Assembly (NCBI GenBank): GCA_009746045.1
Contig: RPFO01000884.1
Coordinates: 35,001 to 78,744 of the forward strand
DNA length: 43,744 nucleotides
Direction of reading: 5' to 3'
From: Mesostigma viride
Taxonomy: Eukaryota; Streptophyta; Mesostigmatophyceae; Mesostigmatales; Mesostigmataceae
In this document: positions 24,401 through 34,865 of the stretch, piece after piece
Layout of the letters: every line of letters begins with the position of its first letter
Position numbering within the stretch: the first letter of the stretch is position 1
The notes under the pieces: generated by a model
Databases searched by the model: none
What the model was told of the DNA's origin: nothing
What the model saw: only the letters and a program-made list of their open reading frames with translations
Program-made: the position numbers and the translations under genes

Positions 24401-25501
24401 ACACCGCGCACGCAAGGGGCAGCTGCACACACACGTACATACACCATGCACGCAAGGGGCTGCACACACACTTACACACACCTTGCACGCAAGGGCCGGC
24501 ATGCACACACACTGCATGGCATACACCGCCCACGCAAGGGGCGGCTGCACACACGTACATACACCGCGCACGCAAGGGGCGGCTGCACACACACGTACAT
24601 ACACCGCGCACGCAATTAAGGGAAACTGTCCACACATGGACATACACTGCGCACGGAAGGGGCGGCTGCATTAACACGTACATACACCGCGCACGCAAGG
24701 GGCGGCTGCACACACACGTACATACACCATGCACGCAAGGGGCGGCTGCACACACATGTACATCCACCGCGCACGCAAGGGGCGAGTGCACACACACGTA
24801 CACACACCGCGCACGCAAGGGGCGGCTGCACACACACGTACACACACCATGCACGCAATTGCCGGCATGCACACACACGTACATCCACCGCGCACGCAAG
24901 GGGCAACTGCACACACATGTACACACACCGCGCACGCTTGGGGCAGCTGCACTCACATGTACACACACCGCGCACGCAAGGGCCGGCTGCACACACACTT
25001 ACATACACCGCGCACGCAAGGGGCAACTGCACACACATGTACACACACCGCGCACGCAAGGGCCGGCTGCACACACACGTACATACACCGCGCACGCAAG
25101 GGGAAACTGCCCACACATGGACATACACTGCGCACGCAAGGGGCGGCTGCATTAACACGTACATACACCGCGCACGCAAGGGCCGGCATGCACACACACG
25201 TACATACACCGCCCATGTAAGGGGCGGCTGCACACACACGTACACACACCATGCACGCAAGGGCCGGCATGCACACACAGTATACACACACCGCGCACGC
25301 AAGGGGCGGCTGCACACACACGTACATACACTGCGCACGCAAGGGGCTGCTGCACACACACTTACACTCACCATGCATGAAGGGGCGGCTGCACACACAC
25401 GTACATACACCGCGCACGCAAGGGACGGCTGCACACACACGTACATACACCGCGCACGCAAGGGGCAACTGCCCGCACATGTACATCCACCGCGCACGCA
25501 A
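18487..25501 (+). repeat. 40-bp satellite array, segment A
   Basis: About 175 tandem 40-bp units: GCACGCAAGGGGCGGCTGCA, then CACACACGTACATACACCGC. Common variants are GGGCAACTGC, GGGCCGGCTGC, GGGCGAGTGC, GGGCTGCTGC, CATGCACGC for CGCGCACGC, GCTTGGGGCGG and CAATTGCCGGCATGC. Variant order is shared between distant stretches; for example the rare pair GGAGCGACTTCACGCACAGG / GGTTCGGCTGC occurs near 19,190 and 21,650, and about 240 bp is tandemly repeated at 22,265-22,500. Forty bases is not a multiple of three, so all frames are read in turn; open frames up to 1,811 codons exist on both strands and are artefacts. Most of each unit alternates purine and pyrimidine. Confidence 0.95.
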
Positions 25502-25505
25502 TTAA

Positions 25506-25518
25506 CCCCTAAACCGTC
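25506..25518 (+). repeat. piggyBac-like left terminal inverted repeat
   Basis: CCCCTAAACCGTC abuts the left TTAA and matches the right end inverted with one mismatch. A subterminal imperfect hairpin CTCGTGCCG...CTGCGAG follows at 25519-25542. Confidence 0.85.
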
Positions 25519-25816
25519 CTCGTGCCGATTTTCGACTGCGAGTTTTTCTCATGCCTCACATTCGGCATGAGTTTGTGCGCCCTGTAGGGATTTGGCGGGA
25601 AGGTTTTGGCGGGAACCAACTAGACCACCGAAAAGATCTAGATTCACTCTATCCGTAGGACACTTGTCTGACCGTATTTGACCACCGTATCAGGGTGGAA
25701 ACCCTGGTCAAAGTCAACAGGGTACCCTGGTGCGTGCAGGTTTGGGCGGTAAAAAAAATTGACAAAAACGTACGAAAACGAAGGATGCGCAAAAAGGGGG
25801 GAGCGCGGACGTAGAC

Positions 25817-27006
25817 ATGGCGGACGAAATGCAGGCAGATATACGGACTTTCAAGGTAAAGAAGGGCATTTTCATGGCAGTGCCTGTGGAAAAATTCGGA
25901 CTAGACTGGGCGATAGAGCAGTATGGGGAAAAACACAGCGAGGTACGTTTGCCGGGCAAGGTAGTGACAGTGAACAGGTCCGGAGATGGTGCACGGTGCT
26001 ATTTCCCGGACGACAAGCTCACGTACCCATTCACCCGTGAGCAGATTTTCATATATTCGTGCAGATCAGATGAGTACGAAGCTCTAGTGAAAGAATGCGC
26101 AGCCAGGAAGGTCCCAACGGCAGGTAGCAGTGACGATGATAGCGAGCAGGGCCAGGATAGCGATTCTGACGCCGGCGAGGACGACGACGACAAATCCGAG
26201 GATATCGAGCTGCCCACACCGGTCAAGCGACGCGAGCCGGGGAAGCGCGCTGTCGGCAACCCGAAGAAGAATCCAGCCATCAGCCACGCCCCGAAAAGGC
26301 GCCGTCAGACCAAGGCGGCGGCCAGCGAGAGCGTTGTCTCGGACGCTTCCGATGACGACTTTGTTTACCAGAAGGGTGCGGAGGGTCCGGTGCCGAGCGG
26401 TGAGGCTGAGCTCGATGCCAGGTGTGTTTCCTTTTCCCGATACTCCGGTGCTGTCGCCGATGACGGGTACCGCCTGCTATCAAAACCTTTCCCCTGCCCA
26501 GCTCAAGTTTGGGCCCCTCGGGCTGTTCTCCCTTTTCTGGTCCCAACGTGATGTCGTGGCCAAGATTGTCAAGGAGACCAACGACTATGCTGAGCTCAAG
26601 GGGGCGGGCAAGCCAGGTGAGCGTGAGTGGCACCCCTTAACAATGCATGAGATGGGCAAATTTCTGGGTGGAGCAGGTGCTGTGCCAACTGTGCTGGGCG
26701 CAAGGCAGGAAGCACAAGACCTCGGTCATGTGCGAGCACTGTGACATGGCGTTCTGCAGCAACAGCGAGCGGAACTGCTTCGGCCTCTTCCACTCCGGGC
26801 AGGTGGAGGGGCTGGACTTCAACGTGACGAAGCAGCGGGTATGGCAGCGCCTCTCCCAGCGTGGCGAATGCGCCAAGAATTTCAAGGGCGCCACTACCAC
26901 GAGGGGGGCAGCAGCCACCACCCGGAAGCTCAAGGGGGTGGCGCGGCGCCGCCATCTCAGGGCGGAGCATGTCCGCCTGGGATATAGTCCTACGGAGGCT
27001 GACTAA
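25817..27006 (+). pseudogene. Internally deleted piggyBac-type transposase
   Basis: Three collinear pieces in different frames. Piece 1 (25817 to about 26425) starts MADEMQADIRTFKV, is strongly acidic around residues 105-135 and has basic clusters (PKRRRQ), as piggyBac N-termini often do. Piece 2 (about 26502-26667) reads FGPLGLFSLFW, IVKETNDYAEL and EWHPLTMHEMGKFLG, the usual start of the DDE_Tnp_1_7 domain (TN-YA then E-FLG). Piece 3 (about 26668-27006) reads CQLCWAQGRKHKTS, CEHCDMAFC and CFGLFHS, the C-terminal cysteine-rich finger. The several hundred residues holding the catalytic aspartates are missing between pieces 2 and 3. A GT-AG intron ending at 26501 could join pieces 1 and 2, but the best donor (26422) is out of phase by one base; the in-phase donor (26426) is weak. 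Confidence 0.75.
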
Positions 27007-27602
27007 GAATGCTAGCATTTGTTGCCTACGTGGCATGGCATTTGGCCTTTCCTGCCCGCGCTCATGCGCGCCGTGTATCACCATGGGCCGGCATGGTTTG
27101 AAGTGTGTGTTATTGTTTCATGGACCCACCTGTGCATGTGTTATTTGGTTTCATGTTGTTAGCCTGGGTTATTGTTTCATGGTCCCACCTGTGCATGTGT
27201 TATTTGGTTTCATGTTGTTAGCCTGCATGGGTTATTGTTTCATGGTCATGTCTTATTAGCTTTCATGTTTATGCATAACTTGTGCAGTTTGAAAATCTGC
27301 TCCGTGATGGTCACAGTGCCACCTATTATTTCTAGTTGGCAATTTTCAGTGTTACTGCATGCATGGTCCCTTGGTCACTAATTTATCTAGGAGTGCTGGG
27401 ATGTTTTGACTTTGTGTGCAAGGTCCATCATGCATGTAAAAATAAGTACCACAGTATCAGCGGGTCTGCAAGCATTTACGCTTATTGTGGCATATATTTG
27501 TGCCACATAGGCTGGAATAAACATAATCATGCATGTTTCATGCTTACCTATCATTTCCATGTTCAAAACTGCACTAGGATGTCTATTCTAGCCCCCCCCA
27601 AA

Positions 27603-27626
27603 CTGGTGACTCAAAATAGTCACCAG
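27603..27626. repeat. Hairpin, GTGACT/AGTCAC family copy 1
   Basis: Perfect 9-bp arms CTGGTGACT and AGTCACCAG around CAAAAT. Related hairpins lie at 27965-27988 and 28311-28336. Possible subterminal protein-binding sites (inference). Confidence 0.8.
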
Positions 27627-27964
27627 CTATTTTTAGCATTATCTTGTGGGTCCCTGGGTGAAACAAGACATGTAAGTGTTTGGATGTAGTGCTTGGGTAC
27701 AGTTGCAGTCCCCGCTGAAATACTAGGGTGAAATCCAAGGTATACATGCTCCATCATGCATGATAAGGTTGTGAACCCCGTACTCGCGGCCCGCGCGTAG
27801 TCGTCTCCAATCATATCCGGCAGGGACCTGCAGTGGTTATGGCAGGTATTGGTGGCACACAGGTTGGAATAAGTGTTAGCATGCATGTTTGCCCATACTC
27901 TATGCTTACCTATCGTTTCCATGTTCAAAACTGCACTAGGATGCCTATTTTAGCCCCCAAAAAA

Positions 27965-27988
27965 CTCGCGACTCAAAATAGTCACCAG
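27965..27988. repeat. Hairpin, GTGACT/AGTCAC family copy 2
   Basis: CTCGCGACT-CAAAAT-AGTCACCAG, an imperfect version of copy 1 with two arm mismatches. It lies in the second copy of the internal ~170-bp duplication. Confidence 0.75.
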
Positions 27989-28310
27989 TTATTTTTAGCA
28001 CCAGCTGATGGGTCCCTGGGGGAGTTACAATTTTAAGTGTTTGTATCCCATCCTAACTAAAAAATCTATCTACAAAACCAACCCCAGGGTCAACTCATTG
28101 AGGAAGGGGGTCCATCATCCATTATAAGGGTGTCACCGCGCACACTCACCGTACCCCCCTGAGAGGGGGGCTATTTATAGAGCAGGGGGGGCTAGCACTG
28201 GGACCACCCACTATACCCCCAGGTGGGCCCTAATATGGTTATGCTTGGTTCCTAGTATGGTCTAGAAAAAATAATTAGGCTGAATGGGGGCACCTGTGGC
28301 ATACTGTGCA

Positions 28311-28336
28311 ACTCGTGACTCATTTTAGTCACGAGT
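28311..28336. repeat. Hairpin, GTGACT/AGTCAC family copy 3 (subterminal)
   Basis: Perfect 10-bp arms ACTCGTGACT and AGTCACGAGT around CATTTT, only 4 bp inside the right terminal repeat. It mirrors the CTCGTG...GCGAG hairpin next to the left end. Confidence 0.85.
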
Positions 28337-28340
28337 CAAA

Positions 28341-28353
28341 GACGGTTGAGGGG
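28341..28353 (-). repeat. piggyBac-like right terminal inverted repeat
   Basis: GACGGTTGAGGGG directly precedes the right TTAA. Its reverse complement, CCCCTCAACCGTC, matches the left end with one mismatch. Confidence 0.85.
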
Positions 28354-28357
28354 TTAA

Positions 28358-31300
28358 GGGACGGCTGCACACACACGTACATACACCGCGCACGCAAGGG
28401 GCAACGGCACTCACATGTACATACACCATGCACGCAAGGGGCGGCTGCACACACACGTACATACACCGCGCACGCAAGGGGCTGCTGCACACACACTTAC
28501 ACACACAATGCACGCAATTAGGGGCGACAGCACTCACATGTACATACTCTTGGGCGGCTGCACTCACATGTACATACACCGCGCATGCAAGGGGCAACTG
28601 CACACACACGTACACACACCATGCACGCAAGGGCCGGCATGCACACACACGTACATACACTGCGCACGCAAGGGGCAACTGCACACACACGTACACACAC
28701 CATGCACGGAAGGGACGGCTGCACTCACATGTACACACACCATGCACGCAAGGGCCGGCTGCACACACACGTACATACACCATGCACGCAAGGGGCTGCA
28801 CACACACTTACACACCACCTTGCACGCAAGGGCCGGCATGCACACACACTGGCATACACCGCGCACGCAAGGGGCGGCTGCACACACGTACATACACCGC
28901 GCACGCAAGGGGCGAGTGCACACACACGTACACACACCGCGCACGCAATTAAGGGACGGCTGCACACACACGTACATACACCGCGCACGCAAGGGGCAAC
29001 GGCACTCACATGTACATCCACCATGCACGCAAGGGGCGGCTGCACACACACGTACACACACCATGCACGCAAGGACAAGGATTCACACACATGTACACAC
29101 ACAAAGCACGCAAGGGGCTGCTGCACACACACGTACATACACCGCGCACGCAAGGGGCGGCTGCACTCACATGTACACACACCACGCACGCAAGGGGCGG
29201 CTGCACACACACGTACATACACTGCGCACGCACGGGGCGACTGCACACACATGTGCATAAACCATGCACGCAAGGGGCGGCTGCACACACATGTACATAC
29301 ACCGCGCACGCAAGGGGCGAGTGCAAACACATGTACATACACCGCGCACGCAAGGACAAGGATGCACACACATGTACATACACCGCGCACGCAAGGGGCG
29401 GCTGCACACACACGTACATACACCGCGCACGCAAGGGGCGAGTGCGCACACACGTACATACACCGCGCACGCAAGGGGCGGCTGCACACACACGTACATA
29501 CACCGCGCACGCACGGGGCCAGTGCAAGCACATGTACATACACCATGCACGCAAGGGGCGGCTGCACACACATGTACATACACCGCGCACGCAAGGGGCG
29601 AGTGCAAACACATGTACATACACCGCGCACGCAAGGGGCAACTGCCCGCACATGTACATCCACCGCACACGCAAGGGGCGGCTGCACACACATGTACATA
29701 CACCGCGCACGCAAGGGGCGGCTGCACACACACGTACATACACCGCGCACGCAAGGGGCGAGTGCGCACACACGTACATACACCGCGCACGCAAGGGGCG
29801 GCTGCACACACACGTACATACACCGCGCACGCAAGGGGCCAGTGCAAGCACATGTACATACACCATGCACGCAAGGGCCGGCATGCACAGAAACGTACAT
29901 ACACCGCGCACGCAAGGGGCTGCTGCACACACACGTACACACACCATGCACGCACGGGGCGGCTGCACACACACGTACATCCACTGCGCACGCACGGGGC
30001 CGGCGACTGCACACACATGTACATAAACCATGCACGCAAGGGGCGGCTGCACACACATGTACATCCACCGCGCACGCAAGGGGCGAGTGCAAACACATGT
30101 ACATACACCGCGCACGCAAGGGGCAACTGCCCACACATGTACATCCACCGCGCACGCAAGGGCCGGCTGCACTCACATGTACACACACCGCGCACGCAAG
30201 GGCCGGCTGCACACACACGTACATACACCGCGCACGCAAGGGGCAACTGCACACACACGTACACACCATGCACGCAAGGGGCGGCTGCACACACACGTAC
30301 ACACACCATGCACGCAAGGAGCGACTTCACGCACAGGTACACACACCATGCACGCAAGGTTCGGCTGCACACACATGTACATCCACCGCGCACGCAAGGG
30401 GCGAGTGCAAACACATGTACATCCACCGCGCACGCAAGGGGCGGCTGCACACACACGTACATACACCGCGCACGCAAGGGGCAACTGCACACACATGTAC
30501 ATACACCGCGCAACCACGGGGCGGCTGCACACACACGTACACACACCATGCACGCAAGGGCCGGCATGCACACACAGTACACACACCGCGCACGCAAGGG
30601 GCGGCTGCACACACACGTACATACACTGCGCACGCAAGGGGCTGCTGCACACACACTTACACTCACCATGCACGCGAGGGGCGGCTGCACACACACGTAC
30701 ACACACCGCGCACGCAAGGGACGGCTGCACACACACGTACATACACCGCGCACGCAAGGGGCGGCTGCACTTACATGTACACACACCACGCACGCAAGGG
30801 GCGGCTGCACACACACGTACATACACCGCGCACGCAAGGACCGGCTCCACTCACATGTACATCCACCGCGCAACCACGGGGCGGCTGCACACACACGTAC
30901 ATACACCGCGCACGCAAGGGGCTGCTGCACACACACTTACACACAAAATGCACGCTTGGGGCGACGGCACTCACATGTACATACACCGCGCACGAAAGGG
31001 GTGGCTGCACACACACGTACATCCACCGCGCACGCAAGGGGCGGCTGCACACACACATACATACATGCACCATGCACGCAAGGGGCGAGTGCACACACAT
31101 GTACATACACCGCGCACGCAAGGGGCAACTGCCCACACATGGACATACACCATGCACGCAAGGGGCGGCTGCACACACATGTACATCCACCGCGCACGCA
31201 AGGGGCGAGTGCACACACACGTACACACACCGCGCACGCAAGGGGCTGCTGCACACACACGTACACACACCATGCACGCAATTGCCGGCATGCACACACA

Positions 31301-31885
31301 CGTACATCCACCGCGCACGCAAGGGGCAACTGCACACACATGTACACACACCGCGCACGCTTGGGGCGGCTGCACACACACGTACCTACACCGCGCACGC
31401 AAGGGGCGGCTGCACACACATGTACACACACCGCGCACGCAAGGGGCGGCTGCACACACACGTACACACACCATGCACGCAAGCCGGCATGCACACACAC
31501 GTACATCCACCGCGCACGCAAGGGGCAACTGCACACACATGTACACACACCGCGCACGCTTGGGGCAGCTGCACTCACATGTACACACACCGCGCACGCT
31601 TGGGGCGGCTGCACACACACGTACATACACCGCGCACGCAAGGGGCGGCTGCACACACACGTACATACACCGCGCACGCAAGGGGCGGCTGCACACATAC
31701 GTACACACACCGCGCACGCAAGGGGCGGCTGCACACACACGTACATACACCATGCACGCAAGGGGCTGCACACACACTTACACACACCATGCACGCAAGG
31801 GCCGGCATGCACACACACTGGCATACACCGCGCACGCAAGGGGCGGCTGCACACACGTACATACACCGCGCACGCAAGGGGCGGC
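28358..31885 (+). repeat. 40-bp satellite array, segment B
   Basis: Continuation of the 40-bp satellite after the piggyBac-like insert. Some units here carry extra variants (GGACAAGGATTCACACACA, GCACGGGGCGGC, GGGCCAGTGCAAGC). From about 30,030 the order of rare variants follows that of segment A from about 19,230, including the GAGCGACTTCACGCACAGG unit, the CAACCACGGGGCGG unit and the CATACATACATGCACCATGC junction, so a kilobase-scale block was duplicated. The array is cut at 31,885 by the LTR retrotransposon. Confidence 0.95.
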
Positions 31886-32340
31886 AGTTGGATGGAGACT
31901 AGGGACGACGAACAACTGCGAAAGCTGAGAGCGAATGATGATTGTATTACAATAATACAATGAGAGAGCGATGAAAGCTGAGGGCTCAGAATGGAACTGG
32001 GCAGACTCGGGTGCTGTGGCACTCCCCAGTGCTACGCCTATATGCCTATGGCTGTGCTACCTGCAGCACACGACCAGTGGACAACTGTACACTGCAATGC
32101 CATGCGACCACGTCACTAGCAACCAGCTAAGACTCGGCCCGTCAGGCCCGGCTACACCGGACCTGGCGGGTCGAGCTAGCACCTAGGAACAGTCTGGCAC
32201 TAACCGCACATCGGTCCACATGACACCTCAGTACCGTACACCCTGCCGTACTGTACTGAGGTGTCCCGCTCAGCCGCGGTAGGCAATACGCGGCGCGCAG
32301 GCCGGAAATCCGTGTGTCAGCCTAAGCATCTCATCTAACT
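31886..32340 (-). repeat. 3' LTR (left copy)
   Basis: 455 bp, starting AGTTGGATGGAGAC and ending CATCTCATCTAACT on the plus strand; the ends form an imperfect inverted repeat (AGTTGGATGG against AGTTAGATGA). It contains a 13-bp inverted repeat GACACCTCAGTAC / GTACTGAGGTGTC at 32222-32265. For the minus-strand element this is the 3' LTR. Confidence 0.92.
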
Positions 32341-33402
32341 CCCATTATGTTTTCCTTTCAGGTTGAAGGCTAGCGACTTCAAGCCTGACCCTGCCCAGCT
32401 AGGAGACTGACTCCAAGCTGACTGAGGTGCTGAGCAACTGACACCCATACTGCAACATCTGGACTGAAAAAGATGGGCCCCAGAACTCGTGCAATACTTG
32501 TGATGGCATCACGTTTAGCTCAACATGCCCGGGGAGTTCCTCCTCCTCGCGAGCTCACAAGGGAGATAGCTATGCCTGTCTGCCTATCCAGGGAGTGCAT
32601 CACCAGCCAAGAAGCCATTGTAAAAAAATGCCAAGGTAACCGTTTAAGAGGTTCCATGTTGTTCCATCATCATCGCCCACTCAGAGAAAAATACCCAGCC
32701 AGGCTGGGTCAACTGAGCTCAGGTTACCTGCAACCTGAGGAGTGACAGTGGACAGGTTTATTGCACCCTGCACTGTCCATGTTGTACCTGCACAACATGT
32801 GAGGACCAGCCACCCCTGCCCTGCACAGAGGGGGCTGAAGTCCGAGTGACAGGTGACAGGACTATGACATCCTGGACCTGGCCACATTGCACCTGCACAA
32901 CGTGTGAGACCAGCCACCCCTGCCCTGCACATGGGTGACTGAAGTCCTGGTGACAGGTGACAGGAATATTTCATCCTGCACCTGTGCTGAGCACGTTGTA
33001 CTAGACAACATGACAGCACCCATGCCTTTACTGCCACTGAACAGTAAGGCCAGGTGGCCCAGGATATCCACAGTGAACTGGGGTCCTGGGTAACCACCTG
33101 TCAAGGGAGCTTTGACCCTCCACTTGAATGGGGGCACCTGAGCCACTGAGCTCAAGGCCATCCACCAAGGCATACGCCCTAGTGAATAAAGGTGTGAGAT
33201 ACATCCCATGCCCACCTATGAAGGTGTGCATAACGAAATTCCATGGTGTTGAAAAATCAAAACAGATTTTATTGGGCATAGGGCACGCAGATGTATGAAA
33301 AACAGACTCCAACCAACCCCCCTGCTGGAAGCCACAACCTACCCCTTGGACCTGCCCAAGGGGTACTGGGTGACCTAGGCGGCCCTGGTGAACAGGACCC
33401 TG
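32341..33402 (-). other. 3' non-coding internal region with tandem repeat
   Basis: This lies between the RNase H stop and the 3' LTR; no further coding domain (such as an envelope) was seen. About 2.3 copies of a ~105-bp repeat occupy 32764-33010 (sharing CCAGCCACCCCTGCCCTGCA and GGTGACAGGTGACAGGA type words). Next to the LTR the coding strand reads GAAAGGAAAACATAATGGG, a modest polypurine-tract candidate. An AATAAA occurs on the minus strand at about 33268-33273. Confidence 0.65.
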
Positions 33403-33962
33403 CTAGGCGTCCCCCCTATGGGGCAGGGTTGCCTGCTTGCCATAGGGGTTCATCAAGTGGTACAACAGCTGATATTGTTCAGCTGCCTGCTGAGGCACTT
33501 TAGTGAGTGCATCAGCAGCGTTGTGTTTGTCCTCCACGTGACGGGTGGACTCCCAGTAGGTGGACTCCTGTTTCAGGACCACCCAGTCAAGATCAGTGTG
33601 GACAGCATAGGGGTTAGCAAGGAAACTGAGGACTGACTGACTGTCAGTGAGCAAGTGTGCCACCACCCCAGCATTGCTGCCTGCTTGCATCTGCAACCAA
33701 ACCAGCACATGATTCAAGTACCTGGCATGAAGCACTGCTGACACCACTGCCCTGCACTCAGCAGCATTGCTGCTGACAGCCTTGCGTCTATGCAACCGGC
33801 TGTACCATGAAATGAGAGACAAGGGTGCATCATCATTCTGCACAAAATACAAGCCTGACTCCCTTGCCTGCAACTTGGTAATCTGCCTGGACTCCATGGA
33901 ACTATCCATCATAGCTTGGATGTGAATGGTTTTGTGGAGATCCAAGGAGTGCAAGATAAGGG
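33403..33962 (-). CDS. RNase H domain of the LTR element
   Basis: About 185 residues. It reads HIQAMMDSSMES (first acidic site), SSNAAECRAVVSAV (glutamate), HLLTDSQSVLSFLANP (aspartate) and RHVEDKHNAADALTKVP (last aspartate), the D-E-D-D plan of Ty1/copia RNase H with the copia-type NP and ALTK landmarks. The frame differs from the upstream RT frame. One extra C in a four-C run near 33970 would fuse ...TLQEALP to LILHSLDLHK. It is therefore the C-terminal part of the same polyprotein, not a separate gene; the apparent start codon is incidental. Confidence 0.85.
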
Positions 33963-34865
33963 GAGGGCCTCCTGGAGAGTTTTGGTGATGGCTTTGTGAC
34001 CTACTTGCATCAAGACATCATCATCAACTCTGCTAACCACAGCCAGGTGAGGTGCACACGTTGAGCACAACCACCCCAGCTTGCCTCTAATGGTAGGACA
34101 GGCTCCAGGTTTGATTTTTGTTTGCAAAACCTCCAAGCAGCTGTGCATGTAATCATTGGGAGAGTAGAGTGCACACACCCACTGGTTTTGATGCTGCTGG
34201 AGTTGTAACATTGTGCCACAAAATTTTATGGCAGTGGTGCCCAGCTCTACTTGCTTGCCAATCTCAAAATGCTGTGACACTTGTTGAATAAAATCATCCA
34301 CAGCACGCCTTGGCCCAGCAATCAGCTGATCATCCCCATGCCACACAAAGGTGAGAATGCCATGAGGGTGTGGGACCACAAAGAAGCAAGGGTCTATGTC
34401 ATCATATCTAGCCCCTAACTTTTCAAACACAGCCTGAGCTGACATCCTGAAAATGCGAGGAGCTGATTGCAGCCCTTCAACACCTATGTTAGCTTTCAGG
34501 TACTGCTGAGGGATGTGTTTTGCCCAAACTCTGGGAGTGGAGACTACGTACACCTGACCATGCCACACTTGTTGTGCTATCTCAGGTGAGCCTTTCAGGA
34601 AAGCCCTTTTAATGTCTGTAGCCTTACAGATATAGTCATCCCCATCATTGAGATGACCCACAAAGACAGACAGCAAGATTTTTAGGGATGTTTGCTGAAT
34701 GCCTGGCGTGTACAACTCTGCCTCTGTCAGATCAGTGGTGCCCTTGAACTCTGTCACACAAGGTCTAGCATGAAAGATGACTGACCCATCTGCTGCTGGC
34801 TTATGTTTACACACAAACTTCAGGCGCAAGTGCTTGCACCCTGCAGGCTTTTTGTCAATAGGTGT
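33909..34865 (-). CDS. Copia-type reverse transcriptase of the LTR element
   Basis: About 315 residues. It begins SPVTPIDKKPAGCKHLRLKF, equivalent to the copia lead-in before the RT fingers, then FHARPCVTEFKG, ATDIKRAFLKGSPE (first catalytic aspartate), LQSAPRIFRMSAQ, DPCFFVV and FVWHGDDQLIAGP. The catalytic box is HGDD where most copia elements have YVDD; both aspartates remain (about 34330-34341). The domain is in the -1 frame relative to the upstream integrase/protease frame; an extra C in a CCCC run near 34870-34876 would join them, or a ribosomal frameshift is possible though no canonical slippery heptamer is present. Confidence 0.88.
   Translation of the reverse strand, partial: TPIDKKPAGCKHLRLKFVCKHKPAADGSVIFHARPCVTEFKGTTDLTEAELYTPGIQQTSLKILLSVFVGHLNDGDDYICKATDIKRAFLKGSPEIAQQVWHGQVYVVSTPRVWAKHIPQQYLKANIGVEGLQSAPRIFRMSAQAVFEKLGARYDDIDPCFFVVPHPHGILTFVWHGDDQLIAGPRRAVDDFIQQVSQHFEIGKQVELGTTAIKFCGTMLQLQQHQNQWVCALYSPNDYMHSCLEVLQTKIKPGACPTIRGKLGWLCSTCAPHLAVVSRVDDDVLMQVGHKAITKTLQEALPLSCTPWISTKPFTSKL

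Larger units (their letters stand above)
27007..28310. other. Non-coding 3' part of the piggyBac-like element
   Basis: No gene seen. It contains about 2.3 copies of a ~57-bp repeat near 27110-27245 (TTATTGTTTCATGG, then CCACCTGTGCATGTG, then TTTCATGTTGTTAGCCTG). There is also a ~170-bp duplication at about 27521-27690 and 27872-28040, sharing TTCCATGTTCAAAACTGCAC and GACTCAAAATAGTCACCAG. Confidence 0.7.
25502..28357 (+). mobile_element. piggyBac-like element in satellite, TTAA-flanked
   Basis: A 2,848-bp non-satellite insert (25506-28353) is bounded by TTAA at 25502 and 28354, the target-site signature of piggyBac. Terminal inverted repeats of 13 bp are CCCCTAAACCGTC on the left and CCCCTCAACCGTC (reverse complement of the right end), one mismatch. 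Subterminal hairpins beginning CTCGTG lie just inside both ends. The flanks join as GCAA-TTAA-GGGACGG, and exactly that uninterrupted sequence occurs in the same satellite at 28945-28959. Inside is a transposase remnant with a piggyBac-type N-terminal domain start and C-terminal cysteine region but no catalytic core, so it is probably non-autonomous. Confidence 0.85.

Noticed and set aside
18444-25155. Open frames of 1,473, 1,811 and 1,343 codons over the 40-bp satellite, with long antisense frames
   Set aside because: All frames are open because the unit has no stop on either strand; Cys/His/Thr-rich repeats mimic zinc-binding proteins but follow purely from CACACA-type sequence.
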